Positions 27,289 to 43,114 of a stretch of 64,000 nucleotides of DNA are shown piece by piece. The position numbers were made by a program, and so were the translations under genes. Under the pieces are notes generated by a model that saw only the letters and a program-made list of their open reading frames with translations, was not told the DNA's origin and did not search any database. Numbering within the stretch: position 1 is the first letter of the stretch; every line of letters begins with the position of its first letter. This stretch comes from Microbacterium candidum (lineage in GTDB: Bacteria; Actinomycetota; Actinomycetes; Actinomycetales; Microbacteriaceae): positions 186,001 through 250,000 of the forward strand of contig NZ_JASXSZ010000002.1 of assembly GCF_030315975.1 (NCBI RefSeq), in the 5' to 3' direction.

Positions 27289-28293
27289 CTACGGCACGAC
27301 GAGCTGCGGGCCCGCCTCGAGCGTGCGCTCGTACTCGCGCTGCGCCTCCAGATTCTGCGCCGTGACCCGCTTCCCGCGGGCCGCAGCCCATCCGCCGAAC
27401 CACATCGTGAGCTCCCGCGCGATGATGAACGAGGAGACGCCCATCAACGTCAGGAACAGCGTGTTCACGTTCATGCGCGCCACGTCGGCCGAGGTGAGCA
27501 GCCAGAACTGGCCGTTGGTCACGGTGAGGATGCCGCCGAGCGCATATCCGCCCCACGTGATGAAGCCGACGAGCAGACCCCAGATCGCCCAGTGCGCCCA
27601 GCGGCCGCGATTGATGATCGCGCCGAGCAGCCAGAAGGCGAAGAAGAACACGACGACGGGCGTCCAGAGGGCCCACGAACCGAGCAGGTTGAGGAGCTGC
27701 TGCACGTAGCCGTCGGTACTGCCGTGGTCCATCAGGAACCACTTCGCCGACAGCACACCGACGAACAGCACCGCGAACGCGGCGGCGGCGACGAGCCCGA
27801 TGCCGCCGGCGGCGGCGCGGTTGCCCCGGGGGCGGGGCGATTCGGGCGCCTGCACGAAGATCGGCTGCGGCGTCGGCGGATACGCGACGGTCGCAGCTGC
27901 CGCGGCGGCTGCTGCGGGCTCGGCCTGCGCAGCCGCAGGCTCGCTCGCGGTGACGGCTGCCGCCTCGGCCGCGGGCTCTGCAGCAGCGGGCTCGGTCGCA
28001 GCCGGCTCCGGCGCGGGCGTGGCCGCCGGTGTGTAGGCGAGGGATGCGGCCTCCGGCGACTCCCACGGGTCGGGCTCGGCGGCAGGCGCGCCACCGGTGC
28101 TCGCGGGCTCGGATGCGGTGGGCTCTTCGTCGGGGGTCGCGTTGTCGGCGGATGCCGACTCGGAGGAATCGGATGCGGCGCCCGCTCCGGCGGCGGCGGC
28201 GGATGCCAGCCCCTCGTGGGCGCTGCCGACGACGTCGTCGACGCCGTTCGGCTCTTCGATCGGCTCGCCGACGGGCGGCTGGGGGTCGCTCAT
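27289..28293 (-). CDS. Hypothetical membrane protein with acidic low-complexity N-terminus
   Basis: A 334-residue protein. Residues 1-150 are rich in Ala, Glu, Pro and Ser and contain no predicted structure. Four membrane helices follow (about 165-190, 208-228, 236-258 and 280-300), with FFFAFWLLGAIINRGRW and GFITWGGYALGG. The C-terminus is short and charged. I do not recognise a named family. The ATG at 28293 has GAGGAG about 7 bp upstream. It is divergent from the lipoprotein gene at 28443, with 149 bp between them. Confidence 0.78.
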   Translation of the reverse strand: MSDPQPPVGEPIEEPNGVDDVVGSAHEGLASAAAAGAGAASDSSESASADNATPDEEPTASEPASTGGAPAAEPDPWESPEAASLAYTPAATPAPEPAATEPAAAEPAAEAAAVTASEPAAAQAEPAAAAAAAATVAYPPTPQPIFVQAPESPRPRGNRAAAGGIGLVAAAAFAVLFVGVLSAKWFLMDHGSTDGYVQQLLNLLGSWALWTPVVVFFFAFWLLGAIINRGRWAHWAIWGLLVGFITWGGYALGGILTVTNGQFWLLTSADVARMNVNTLFLTLMGVSSFIIARELTMWFGGWAAARGKRVTAQNLEAQREYERTLEAGPQLVVP

Positions 28294-28430
28294 TGCGGTG
28301 CTCCTCACGCGGGGAATGGCCTTCCCGCACGTGCGAGGGTAGTACGCGGCCCCGACACCGTCCCGGAGGCGTGCCGCGCGAGTGCGCAACCCGCCGGTCC
28401 CCTTCCGTCCCGGCGGAAGACGGATGCGGA

Positions 28431-28436
28431 TACGGT
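28431..28436 (+). promoter_or_regulatory. -10 box for leaderless lipoprotein gene
   Basis: TACGGT followed by 6 nt (GAGGCC) and the ATG at 28443. The GAGG in the spacer is too close to the start to serve as a normal ribosome-binding site, so a leaderless start fits better. Confidence 0.5.
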
Positions 28437-28442
28437 GAGGCC

Positions 28443-29039
28443 ATGCAAGGGCGCATCGGACTGCGGGCGGCCATGACCGCGGCATCCATCCTGATCGTGG
28501 CTTTCGCCGTCGTGCTCGTCAGCTGCGCGCCCGAGCCGTCGCCCGCGAAGCCCGGCGCGGCGGTCACGTCCTCGACCTCTCCGCGGGCGACATCCACGTC
28601 GACGCCCACACCCAGCCCGTCGACGACCGCGATCGCGATGCCGACGGACTGCCGCGCCATCCTGTCGTCCGGGGTCCTCGCGCAGCTGAAGGACGTCCCG
28701 CTGAACGATCCGGCGTTCGGGAAGTCGGGTGTCGTCGACGGCGGCCTCGTGTGCATCTGGGGCTCCCCGAAGGCCGACACCACGAACCTCACGACGAAGA
28801 TCACGCGCGTCGCCCGGGGCGCTGCGCTCGACATGCTGAACGGCCTCGTGGCGCAGGGATTCACCTGCTACACGCCCGATCAGGGCACGCGCTGCGAGAA
28901 GACCTGGCCGGACCCCCACTACCCCGTCACCGACGGCCGGACGCTGTTCTGGCGGGACGGCATCCTCATCGACACGACGTTCTCGAATCTCGCACCGACC
29001 GGGTACACGGGAAGCATCGTGGCGCACGTCTTCGCGTGA
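28443..29039 (+). CDS. Putative secreted lipoprotein, unknown function
   Basis: A 198-residue exported lipoprotein. The signal peptide (about 1-26) ends in a lipobox VLVSC, followed by a Thr/Ser/Pro-rich spacer (30-65) and a Cys-containing domain with CRAIL, LVCIWG, GFTCY and GTRCEK. Four Cys could form two disulphides outside the cell. The same Cys layout occurs in the converging gene at 29050-29655, so they look like diverged paralogues. Substrate or partner is unknown. A TACGGT box 6 nt before the ATG suggests a leaderless transcript. Confidence 0.82.
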   Translation: MQGRIGLRAAMTAASILIVAFAVVLVSCAPEPSPAKPGAAVTSSTSPRATSTSTPTPSPSTTAIAMPTDCRAILSSGVLAQLKDVPLNDPAFGKSGVVDGGLVCIWGSPKADTTNLTTKITRVARGAALDMLNGLVAQGFTCYTPDQGTRCEKTWPDPHYPVTDGRTLFWRDGILIDTTFSNLAPTGYTGSIVAHVFA

Positions 29040-29049
29040 CGCCGCAGGG

Positions 29050-29655
29050 TCAGGGCGTGGCCGCGGGCCAGAGCCGCGCGATCAGCTGGTCGCTGTAGCC
29101 GGGCGGATGCCACTCCACCTCGGTGGTGGACAGCCACATCCCGCCGCGGACCACCTCGTCCTCATTCGTCGTGCCCGCCGACTTCGTGCACCGGATGCCG
29201 TCCCCGAGCGGCGTGCACGCGAACCCCGCCGCGGCGAGCGCCGGCTGCGCGATGGCCGCCGCGGTCGGATCGACGGCGGCGAGCGTGGTCGTCACCGTGC
29301 CGCCCCCGCTGTTGCGCCACGCGCAGGTCATCCGCACCTGGGGCTTCAGCCCGTCGCGTACGGCCGCGACGGAGACCGACGGCGGAGCCGTCGACTGGGC
29401 GAGCACCACCTGCGGGTTCCAGCCCAGCTCGATCCACAGGATCCCCGGGTAGAGCGTGCGGCAGTCGTCGGTCAGCTCCTTCTGCGGGGGCGCCCCGCCC
29501 GCCTGCGGTGCCGACAGGGCGTTGCGGAGCGTGTTCCCGGCGAACGCGATCACCGACGGGACCGCGGGCGCAGCGAGATAGGCCAGCCCCGCGACGACCC
29601 CCGCACACAGGAGCCCCGCGGGCCAGGCGATCCAGCCGTTCCGGCCCCCGATCAT
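29050..29655 (-). CDS. Putative membrane-anchored secreted protein, paralogue of the converging lipoprotein
   Basis: A 201-residue protein with an N-terminal helix (about 8-30) that could be an uncleaved anchor, then an extracytoplasmic domain. It shares with the lipoprotein at 28443 a leading DCR, a M/L-x-C-x-W strand (MTCAW), GFACT, GIRCTK and a C-terminal GY element before a hydrophobic end. No lipobox is visible. The ATG at 29655 is preceded by GGGGTGGGGTGC. The two genes converge with 10 bp between stops. Function unknown. Confidence 0.75.
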   Translation of the reverse strand: MIGGRNGWIAWPAGLLCAGVVAGLAYLAAPAVPSVIAFAGNTLRNALSAPQAGGAPPQKELTDDCRTLYPGILWIELGWNPQVVLAQSTAPPSVSVAAVRDGLKPQVRMTCAWRNSGGGTVTTTLAAVDPTAAAIAQPALAAAGFACTPLGDGIRCTKSAGTTNEDEVVRGGMWLSTTEVEWHPPGYSDQLIARLWPAATP

Positions 29656-29753
29656 GCACCCCACCCCCACTTCCCAAGGTAGGCCGCGCTGAGGGCGTCG
29701 GGGTCGCGGCGCGCCCGCGCGAATGTGCGGATGCGCGCGCATGGCCGGGAACG

Positions 29754-29786
29754 CCGAAGACCCCCGGCGGAGCCGGGGGTCTTCGG
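29754..29786 (-). terminator. rpoBC operon terminator
   Basis: A perfect 15-bp stem (29754-29768 with 29772-29786, 3-nt loop) lies 37 bp beyond the rpoC stop. It is very stable and ends the rpoBC transcript. No T-tract follows. It also separates rpoC from the small secreted-protein genes. Confidence 0.8.
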
Positions 29787-29822
29787 GTCGAGCGTCAGGA
29801 TGCCTCGCGGCATCCATCACTC

Positions 29823-33698
<3,876 letters not shown>

Positions 33699-33745
33699 TA
33701 GTTCTCAGTTCTCCTGTGTCGGAATTCTGTCGTTGCCTGGTCGGA

Positions 33746-37240
<3,495 letters not shown>

Positions 37241-37404
37241 GGGGATAACCTCCATGGGCCCCGGGGGGCTCGAGTTCCTTGTCGTGGGTGGACTGCTCGT
37301 TCATCCCCGTGGCCCGCGCGTCACACCTCGCCGTGAAGCGAGGGAGCGCAGGCACCAGCCGACCACCATTTGAGGGCAGGGGGAATCCAAGAGCGCAAAG
37401 ACCT

Positions 37405-37433
37405 AATATACGCCCGATGACGCGCCGTGTCCA
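37405..37433 (-). promoter_or_regulatory. rpoBC promoter
   Basis: On the minus strand, -35 TGGACA (37428-37433) and -10 TATATT (37405-37410) are separated by 17 bp. It is the closest match to the TTGACA/TATAAT consensus in the window, as expected for a highly expressed operon. It lies only 47 bp after the response-regulator gene. Confidence 0.85.
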
Positions 37434-37479
37434 GTCGGATCCTTGACGAGTTTCGGAAGCGGGGGCATAATGCCCCGGT

Positions 37480-38148
37480 TCAGCCGACCGCGTCGCGGGC
37501 GAGCGCGACCGCCTCCTCGCGCGTGCGCACCCCGAGCTTCGCGAAGATCGCGTTGATGTGCGTCTTCACGGTCGAGACGCCGATGTACAGGCGCTCGGCG
37601 ATCTCGCGGTTGCCGAGCCCGTCCGCCGCGAGCGCCAGCACCTCCGCTTCGCGCGCGGTGAGCTCCGGGTACCGGCGGGTCACGGCATCCGTCGTCGTCG
37701 GGTGCGCCTCGGGAGGCGGGGCGGCGAGCGCCCCCATCACGAGTTCGCGGGCCTCGGCGCCGAGGATGGACTGGCCGCGTGCGACCGCCCGCACGGCCGC
37801 GGCGAGCTCGGCGCGGCCGGCGTCCTTCGTGAGATACCCCTTCGCGCCGGCGCGGAGCGCGGCGAGGATCGAGTCGTCGTCGGCGTACGTCGTCAGCACG
37901 AGCACCGCCGCATCCGGGACGTCGGCCCGCAGCTGCGCCGTCGCCGCGACGCCGTCGAGGACGGGCATGCGCAGATCCATCAGGACGACGTCCGGATGCT
38001 CCTGCACGGCGAGCGCGACGGCTTCGCGGCCGTCCGCCGCCTCGCCGACGATCACCACGTCCGGCAAGAGCCCGAGAACCGTGACGAGCCCGTCGCGGAT
38101 GATCGCCTGATCGTCGGCGACGAGCACGCGGATGGTCCCGTCGGTCAT
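37480..38148 (-). CDS. NarL/LuxR-family response regulator
   Basis: A 222-residue two-component regulator. The receiver domain (about 6-120) has the acidic pair D12-D13, the phospho-acceptor D58 (VVLMDLRMP) and K108. The C-terminal LuxR-type helix-turn-helix (about 155-220) contains LTAREAEVLALAADGLGNREIA and VSTVKTHINAIFAKLGVRTR. It is intact throughout. Its ATG overlaps the histidine-kinase stop by 4 bp, so the two are a cognate pair. Target genes are unknown; repeats at 39935-39990 upstream of the operon are candidate sites. Confidence 0.95.
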   Translation of the reverse strand: MTDGTIRVLVADDQAIIRDGLVTVLGLLPDVVIVGEAADGREAVALAVQEHPDVVLMDLRMPVLDGVAATAQLRADVPDAAVLVLTTYADDDSILAALRAGAKGYLTKDAGRAELAAAVRAVARGQSILGAEARELVMGALAAPPPEAHPTTTDAVTRRYPELTAREAEVLALAADGLGNREIAERLYIGVSTVKTHINAIFAKLGVRTREEAVALARDAVG

Positions 38149-39368
38149 GCGTCCGACCTCCCCTGGATCGGCGGCTGCGGCTGCGGCGCCGGGGCTCGTG
38201 GCCCGGTCCGGGCTTCCGCGGTCAGGGTGAACACGCCGTCCGCTTCGGCCGTCGTCACGGAGCCGCCGAGCGCGAGCGCGGCGAACCTCTCCCCCATGCC
38301 GACGAGGCCGTATCCACCGCCCTGCGTCGCCGCCCTGCCCTGCGTCGCTGCCGCGCTCGCCGGCGCGCCGGTCACCGGGTTCTCGACGGAGAGGGCGACC
38401 GCGTCGGCGGACCAGACGAGCCCAACCGTCACGGGCGCGCCGGGCGCATGGCGGCGCGCGTTGCTCAGCGCCTCCTGCAGTGCGCGCTGGAGTGCGACGG
38501 CGACGTCGGCCGGCACAGCCGACGACTCTCCGCTGGTCGTGAAGTCGACCTCCCCGCCGAGCGAGCGATGCGCCGCGACGAGATCGTCGAGGCTCGCGCG
38601 CAGCTCGCCCGGAATGACGTCGGGCTCGTCGTGAACCCCGCTCGGCGCTCGCAGCGCTGCGACGGCCCTTCGGGCTTCGCCGAGGCCCGATCCCGCCAGC
38701 TCCCGCGCGGAGACGACGCGGGCATGCGCGGACGTCGCATCCCCCGCCTCCAGGAGCGCGTCGGCGGCGTCCAGCTGGATGACGAGCCCGCCCAGGGTGT
38801 GCGCGAGGACGTCGTGCAGGTCGCGGGCGATCGCGATGCGCGCCGCTTCCTCCCGGACGGCGATCTCGCGTTCGGCGAGCAGTGCCTCGCGCTGCTGCGC
38901 GCGGCGGATCTGGCGCCGGCTGAACCCCGCGAGGAAGCCCAGCACGACTGCGGCGAGGAGGGCGATGAGGGACAGCACGGGGACGGGATGCGTGACGGCA
39001 CCCACCGCGACGAGTCCGAGCGCGACGAGCGCAGAGCCCGCGCTCACCGGGAGCGGGACCGACTCGTCCGACACGAGGAGCGAGATGCACACCGCGGCGG
39101 GCACGACGGCAGTCCCCTCGGTCCCGGCCGCAGCGATCGCCCCGGCGGCCGCGCCGAAGAACGTCAGGACGAGGGCGACCCGTCGCCATCCCGCCATCGC
39201 CGCCAGGGTGCGCAGGACCCACGCGACGGTCGCCGCGATCCCGAGCCACACCGCCCACGCCGGACGGTCGGGCTGCGCGAGGATGCCCCACGCCACGAAC
39301 GCGGCGCCCACGAGAGTGAGCGCCGCGCCGAGAGGTGTTGGCCGGGGGTTCACGCAACCATCATGCAT
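38145..39368 (-). CDS. Sensor histidine kinase (HisKA_3 type)
   Basis: A 407-residue membrane sensor kinase. About five or six hydrophobic helices (15-145) are followed by a coiled linker and the HisKA_3 dimerisation/phospho-acceptor segment ARDLHDVLAHTLGGLV with H185. The ATPase domain has LSNARRHA and GYGLVGMGERF. It lacks a recognisable extracellular sensor domain, so the membrane region may sense the signal. The ATG at 39368 overlaps the upstream membrane gene by 8 bp; a GTG at 39353 is an equally possible start. It forms an operon with 39361-39891 and the regulator at 37480. Confidence 0.92.
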   Translation of the reverse strand: MHDGCVNPRPTPLGAALTLVGAAFVAWGILAQPDRPAWAVWLGIAATVAWVLRTLAAMAGWRRVALVLTFFGAAAGAIAAAGTEGTAVVPAAVCISLLVSDESVPLPVSAGSALVALGLVAVGAVTHPVPVLSLIALLAAVVLGFLAGFSRRQIRRAQQREALLAEREIAVREEAARIAIARDLHDVLAHTLGGLVIQLDAADALLEAGDATSAHARVVSARELAGSGLGEARRAVAALRAPSGVHDEPDVIPGELRASLDDLVAAHRSLGGEVDFTTSGESSAVPADVAVALQRALQEALSNARRHAPGAPVTVGLVWSADAVALSVENPVTGAPASAAATQGRAATQGGGYGLVGMGERFAALALGGSVTTAEADGVFTLTAEARTGPRAPAPQPQPPIQGRSDA

Positions 39369-39891
39369 CCGCGTGCCGCACGACTCGCGGCATCCCCTGG
39401 GCTCCGGCCGATGCGCGCAGGCGGTCGACCCGGACGCCGATGACGCCGGCGCGGGCGATGCGGTTCGCGGCGAGGAGCAGGATGATGACGCCGGTCGTCG
39501 TCACGGCGTGCGCCCCGAGGCCGTTCGCGAGGACGTCGATGCCGATGCGGACGGCGATGACGACGAGCCAGAGTGCGAGTCCCCACCATCCCGTGCGGCT
39601 CTCGAACTGCGCGACGCCGGCGGCATCGTCGGTGCGGCGGAAGTGCGCGATCGCACCCATCCAGGCGCCGACGCCGAGCGAGATGACGACCTCGACGGCG
39701 AGGACGGCCGCGTCGAGGCCCGTGAACGCCGAGCCCTGGCGGATGAGGAGGTAGAGGCCCACCGCGGCCATGACGACGGGCATGCGCCACAGGGTCGCCG
39801 CGGAGGCGATGCGCCATGTCATCTGGCGGTAGCAGACGAAGGCGAGGATGACGACGGCGAGGAGCACGTTGCCGATGATCTGAAGGTCCAT
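39361..39891 (-). CDS. DUF1453/CcdC-like membrane protein
   Basis: A 176-residue protein with about four to five membrane helices. The start MDLQIIGNVLLAVVILAFVCYRQMTWR and the spacing of helices resemble the DUF1453/CcdC group of unknown function; this assignment is tentative. It is the first gene of the operon with the histidine kinase, so it may supply a sensing or accessory membrane component. Four GGTGGAG-type repeats (39935-39990) lie just upstream of its start. Confidence 0.75.
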   Translation of the reverse strand: MDLQIIGNVLLAVVILAFVCYRQMTWRIASAATLWRMPVVMAAVGLYLLIRQGSAFTGLDAAVLAVEVVISLGVGAWMGAIAHFRRTDDAAGVAQFESRTGWWGLALWLVVIAVRIGIDVLANGLGAHAVTTTGVIILLLAANRIARAGVIGVRVDRLRASAGAQGMPRVVRHADA

Positions 39892-39934
39892 GGCTCGAGC
39901 TTCGCTCCCGCGCCGGGAGGAGCGCGTCCTCCCC

Positions 39935-39990
39935 GGGTGGAGATGCGGGTGGAGATCGTGCGGGCTCCGGGTGGAGGCCTCCCGGTGGAG
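39935..39990. promoter_or_regulatory. Four direct GGTGGAG repeats upstream of the two-component operon
   Basis: GGGTGGAG occurs at 39935-39942, 39947-39954 and 39969-39976, and GGTGGAG at 39984-39990, all in the same orientation, within 100 bp of the first start codon of the operon. They could be binding sites for the response regulator (autoregulation) or simple repeats. Confidence 0.45.
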
Positions 39991-40005
39991 AGCGTGGGAT
40001 GAAGA

Positions 40006-40040
40006 AAGCGCCCGCCGGATCCCCAGAATCCGACGGGCGC
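40006..40040 (-). terminator. Rho-independent terminator after the MG[LF]F gene pair
   Basis: A 13-bp stem with one G-U pair (40008-40020 with 40028-40040, 7-nt loop) is followed on the minus strand by TTTCTTC. This is the most classical intrinsic terminator in the window. It lies 47 bp after the stop codon at 40087. Confidence 0.85.
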
Positions 40041-40086
40041 CTTCGGTGTCCGGCTCGCCCCAGCGCCGGACGTCACACGGGGGCGC

Positions 40087-40491
40087 TCAGAGGCCCCACT
40101 CCACGCGCACCGTGCCGGGTGCGCCCGGGACGATGCTCACGGGGAGCTCTGCGCCGGGCTGGATCCGGCCCATCTCCACCGGCGACACCTGCTCGATGCG
40201 CGTGACCGGCATCGGCACGCCGCCCGGCATCCGTACGTGCAGGTCGAGTTCGACGAGAAGGTCCATGCCGAGCGCCATCGGCAGCGGCCGGGCGGCGACG
40301 ACGCCGGCCGTCGTGCGGAGGCGCTGAGCATCCTGTGCCGATGTGGTCGCGACCGGGGCCGCGGCAGCCATCAGACGGCCCGCGTCCGCCATGGATGCCT
40401 GTGCCGCCGCCATGGTGGCCCCGACATCCATCCGGCTGCGCATCCCGTCCGCCTGCGTCGTGAGGTTCGCAAGGTCGCCGAAGAAGCCCAC
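40087..40491 (-). CDS. Hypothetical protein, second of a tandem pair
   Basis: A 134-residue protein of unknown function. It begins VGFFGDLANL (read as MGFFGDL), similar to the MGLFSDLKDM start of its upstream neighbour, suggesting an ancient duplication of the N-terminal segment only. Residues 20-75 are Ala/Met-rich helix; the C-terminal half is beta-rich, with LVELDLHVRMPGG and PGAPGTVRVEW. It has no signal peptide. The GTG start lies one base after the upstream stop (TGA C GTG), so it is coupled to it. Confidence 0.7.
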   Translation of the reverse strand: MGFFGDLANLTTQADGMRSRMDVGATMAAAQASMADAGRLMAAAAPVATTSAQDAQRLRTTAGVVAARPLPMALGMDLLVELDLHVRMPGGVPMPVTRIEQVSPVEMGRIQPGAELPVSIVPGAPGTVRVEWGL

Positions 40492-40492
40492 G

Positions 40493-40864
40493 TCACACCC
40501 CCGCGTAGATCTCGTTGAAGCGGCGGCCGACACCGCGATCGACGCGGATGCGCTCGCCCCAGCCGGCCTGCGCGGCCGCCCAGGAGGCGCCGTCCACCCC
40601 GAAGCCCGCCGCGACGATCTCGAGCTTCGACTCGTCGTACCCATACGCCGCGATGCCCTTGACGATGCGCGCGTAGCGGTCGAGGTCGACCCCCGCGATC
40701 GGCTCGAGCGCGCCCGGCGCGGGTTCTGCGGTCATCGGCGGCTGCACCGCCATCTGCTGCTGATACGTCGCCGCCTGCGCCTGGAGCCGGCCGGCCTGGT
40801 CGATGAGGCCGGGAGCGGCCTGCACCATCGTGCGCATGTCCTTGAGATCGGAGAAGAGTCCCAT
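40493..40864 (-). CDS. Hypothetical protein, first of a tandem pair
   Basis: A 123-residue protein. Residues 1-45 form a Gln/Ala-rich helix starting MGLFSDLKDM. Residues 60-123 contain GVDLDRYARIVKGIAAYGYD and a helical end with GWGERI and RRFNEIYAG, which resembles a small bacterial domain of unknown function (possibly DUF6620-like; uncertain). The ATG at 40864 has AAAGG about 7 bp upstream. It forms a two-gene unit with 40087-40491, ended by a strong terminator, and lies just downstream of the LAQTG wall-protein gene. Confidence 0.72.
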   Translation of the reverse strand: MGLFSDLKDMRTMVQAAPGLIDQAGRLQAQAATYQQQMAVQPPMTAEPAPGALEPIAGVDLDRYARIVKGIAAYGYDESKLEIVAAGFGVDGASWAAAQAGWGERIRVDRGVGRRFNEIYAGV

Positions 40865-40953
40865 TGTCGTGCCTTTCTGTCGGTGTTCGTGCGTTCGTTT
40901 CGAGGGAGGGCGGTGGATGCCGCGGCCCCTGTCCGCGGCACCCACCCGGTGGT

Positions 40954-42873
40954 TCAGCGGCGCTGCCGGCGGAGTCGTGCGGCCGCCGCGAGGAGCATGC
41001 CGAAGGCTGTCGCGGCCATGCCGGCGAGGAAGACGCCCGAGAGGTCGGGGGCGCCGGTCTGGGCGAGCGCCTCGGCACGAGCCGTCGTGGTGGGCGTCGG
41101 CGTCACCGCGGGCTGCGGGTCGCCGGCCGGCTCCCGGTCGCCCGACGGCTCCGGGTCCGGGTTCACCGACGGCGTCGGGTCCGGAGTCGGCTCGGGGTCG
41201 CCCGGCTGACCGCCGCCCTCACCGCCCGGCTGGCAGGCGTGCGGGTCGAGCGGGTCTTCTTCGCACGCGGGTGCGACCACGTGGATCGTCACCGTCGCGC
41301 CCGCCTTCAGCGTGCCGTCCGAGATCGTGTAGTCGAACGTGTCCGTTCCCGAGAAGCCGAAGACGGGCGTGTAGTGGAACGTGCCGTCGGACGCCCACGT
41401 GAGCGTGCCGTGCGCGGGCTTTCCGGCGTCGGTCACCGTGATCGGGTCGCCGTCGGGATCGGAATCGTTCGCGAGCAGCTCGCCCGCCTTCGAGTCGTAC
41501 GCGGCGTTCCAGACGGTGTGCACGACGTCATCGATCGCGACGGGCGACTGCTCGACCTTGCCGGGCTGCCTGACGAAGATGTGCTCCGTGGCCGTGCCCG
41601 TGAGCTGCCCGTCGCTGATCGTGAAGGCGAACTCGTCGTCCCCCACGAACCCGGAATCGGGGACGTAGGCGAACCGGCCGTCGGGACCCCAGGAGACGAC
41701 CTTGCCGTGCGAGGGCGCGCCGACCGCGGAGACCGTGATGGGGTCGCCGTCGGGATCTTCGGCGTAGGTGAGGAGGCCGGGCGTGCCCATGAGGATCGTG
41801 GTGTCCTTGTCCACGACCGACGTGAGGTCGGACGGGACGGGGGCGTGGTTCAGCTGCGGCCCTCCCGGAGGCAGCGAAGGCCCCGACGGCGGGACGATCC
41901 CGTCGCTCATGTCGAACCCCGCCTCGCCGACGGCGCATCCGCCCGCCGTGCAGACCTGGTAGCGGAACCACTGGTGGTTGTAGGCATCGATGCCCGGCGT
42001 GAGCAGGAACGAGCCGTCCATCTGGAGCTTCACGGCGCCCGCGAAGTCGGGCGAGGTGCCGACGACGGTCATCGACGTCACGGCCTGACCCTTGAGATCG
42101 TCATTCGCGAGCACGCCCGGAGCACCGATGTACAGGGGCGTGTGCCACGCATAGACGTAACTGTCGTCCTTCGGCAGCGGCGGCAGCACGACCGGCGCAC
42201 CGGCCGGCTCGACGTCGATCGTGACGGTCGCCCAGTTGCTGATCGCGCCGAAGTCGTCCTTGTCGTAGTACTGGAAGCTCACCGTGCCGGTGAAGCCTGC
42301 GGGTGCCGTGTACGACATCGCCCCGTAGGCGGTGACCCAGTCCACGTTCCCCACCGCCGGCTGCGTGTTGAGACTCTCCTGGAAGGAGTCTCCGTCAGGG
42401 TCGTAGTCGTTGCCGAGGATGCCGGGAGCCGCAACGACGAGCGTCGTCCCGGACTGCATCTCGAAGTGATCGTCACCGGCGACCGGCTCATGGTTCGGGC
42501 CCGCGTTCTGCACGACCGGCCCCGCGAAGAGCCGGAGGGACGGTGCGGGAGGGCTGGCAGCAGCCGGCGGGTCGGCGGGCTTCTCTCCCGGCGCCGACGT
42601 GTCGGCGGCGGGAGAGGCGGCGGCGCCTGCGGCCTCCGCGGGCGCCGCGGGATCGGCCGGGGCGTCCTCCGCCGCAGCGGGTGCGTCCTCCGCGATCGGG
42701 GTCGCGGCGTCCGTCGGAGCCGGTGTCGCGATCGCCGCATCCGTCGGCTGCTCGGCCGCGAGGGCGGCGCCGACCGGGCCGCCGAGCGCGACGAGCGCGA
42801 CGACGGCGGCGACCGCGAGCACGCGGTGCGCGGTGCGGGATGCGCGGGAGGTGAAGCTCTGCGGGTGTCGCAT
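40954..42873 (-). CDS. LAQTG wall-anchored protein with four Ig/cadherin-like repeats
   Basis: A 639-residue secreted protein. Signal peptide (about 15-40), an Ala/Pro/Asp-rich stretch (41-115), then four repeat domains of about 95-110 residues. Their markers are GNDYDPDGDSFQ, LANDDLKGQA, YAEDPDGDPITV and ANDSDPDGDPITV, typical of Ca-binding Ig/cadherin-like repeats. A Pro-rich stalk (about 540-590) leads to LAQTG (603-607), a hydrophobic helix and RLRRQRR. This is the class E sortase sorting signal. Its divergent upstream region is shared with the LuxR gene at 43115 and contains four TRCTCA boxes, so the two are probably regulated together. Confidence 0.87.
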   Translation of the reverse strand: MRHPQSFTSRASRTAHRVLAVAAVVALVALGGPVGAALAAEQPTDAAIATPAPTDAATPIAEDAPAAAEDAPADPAAPAEAAGAAASPAADTSAPGEKPADPPAAASPPAPSLRLFAGPVVQNAGPNHEPVAGDDHFEMQSGTTLVVAAPGILGNDYDPDGDSFQESLNTQPAVGNVDWVTAYGAMSYTAPAGFTGTVSFQYYDKDDFGAISNWATVTIDVEPAGAPVVLPPLPKDDSYVYAWHTPLYIGAPGVLANDDLKGQAVTSMTVVGTSPDFAGAVKLQMDGSFLLTPGIDAYNHQWFRYQVCTAGGCAVGEAGFDMSDGIVPPSGPSLPPGGPQLNHAPVPSDLTSVVDKDTTILMGTPGLLTYAEDPDGDPITVSAVGAPSHGKVVSWGPDGRFAYVPDSGFVGDDEFAFTISDGQLTGTATEHIFVRQPGKVEQSPVAIDDVVHTVWNAAYDSKAGELLANDSDPDGDPITVTDAGKPAHGTLTWASDGTFHYTPVFGFSGTDTFDYTISDGTLKAGATVTIHVVAPACEEDPLDPHACQPGGEGGGQPGDPEPTPDPTPSVNPDPEPSGDREPAGDPQPAVTPTPTTTARAEALAQTGAPDLSGVFLAGMAATAFGMLLAAAARLRRQRR

Positions 42874-42963
42874 GTCCTTCGCTTTCTGTGGAGGAATCGC
42901 GCGGCCGATCGGCCGACTCCCCGAGGTTCCCGCGATCGAGGTACGCCCCGGATGGGCACCGCA

Positions 42964-43032
42964 TGCTCAACCTGCACAGCACGTGTGCTCACCGCATCCA
43001 CCGATTACTCACTCGACGGGATTAATTGCTCA
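42964..43032 (+). promoter_or_regulatory. Array of four TRCTCA boxes at 20-22 bp spacing
   Basis: TGCTCA at 42964-42969, 42986-42991 and 43027-43032, and TACTCA at 43006-43011, all in the same orientation. The intervals are 22, 20 and 21 bp, two helical turns each, so all boxes face one side of the DNA. A candidate -10 TACAGT (43060-43065) with a poor -35 puts the last box about 42 bp upstream of the likely start, the position of an activator. The STAND-type LuxR protein encoded next door is the obvious candidate binder. The region also faces the LAQTG gene. Confidence 0.6.
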
Positions 43033-43114
43033 GGGGGTGCGTCCCGGGAGGTCAGCCAATACAGTGGGCGCACGGCGCAGAAGCTGGGGAGCCCCGCGCC
43101 GGGGAACGAGGAAC

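Noticed and set aside
42964..43032. CRISPR-like array
   Set aside because: The repeats are only 6 bp with about 15-bp gaps and there are no cas genes; protein-binding sites are more likely.
42599..43114. An earlier start for the 883-residue LuxR regulator
   Set aside because: The upstream frame runs through the LAQTG signal-peptide region on the other strand and through the TRCTCA array; the GTG at 43115 fits a purine-rich upstream site and the domain start.
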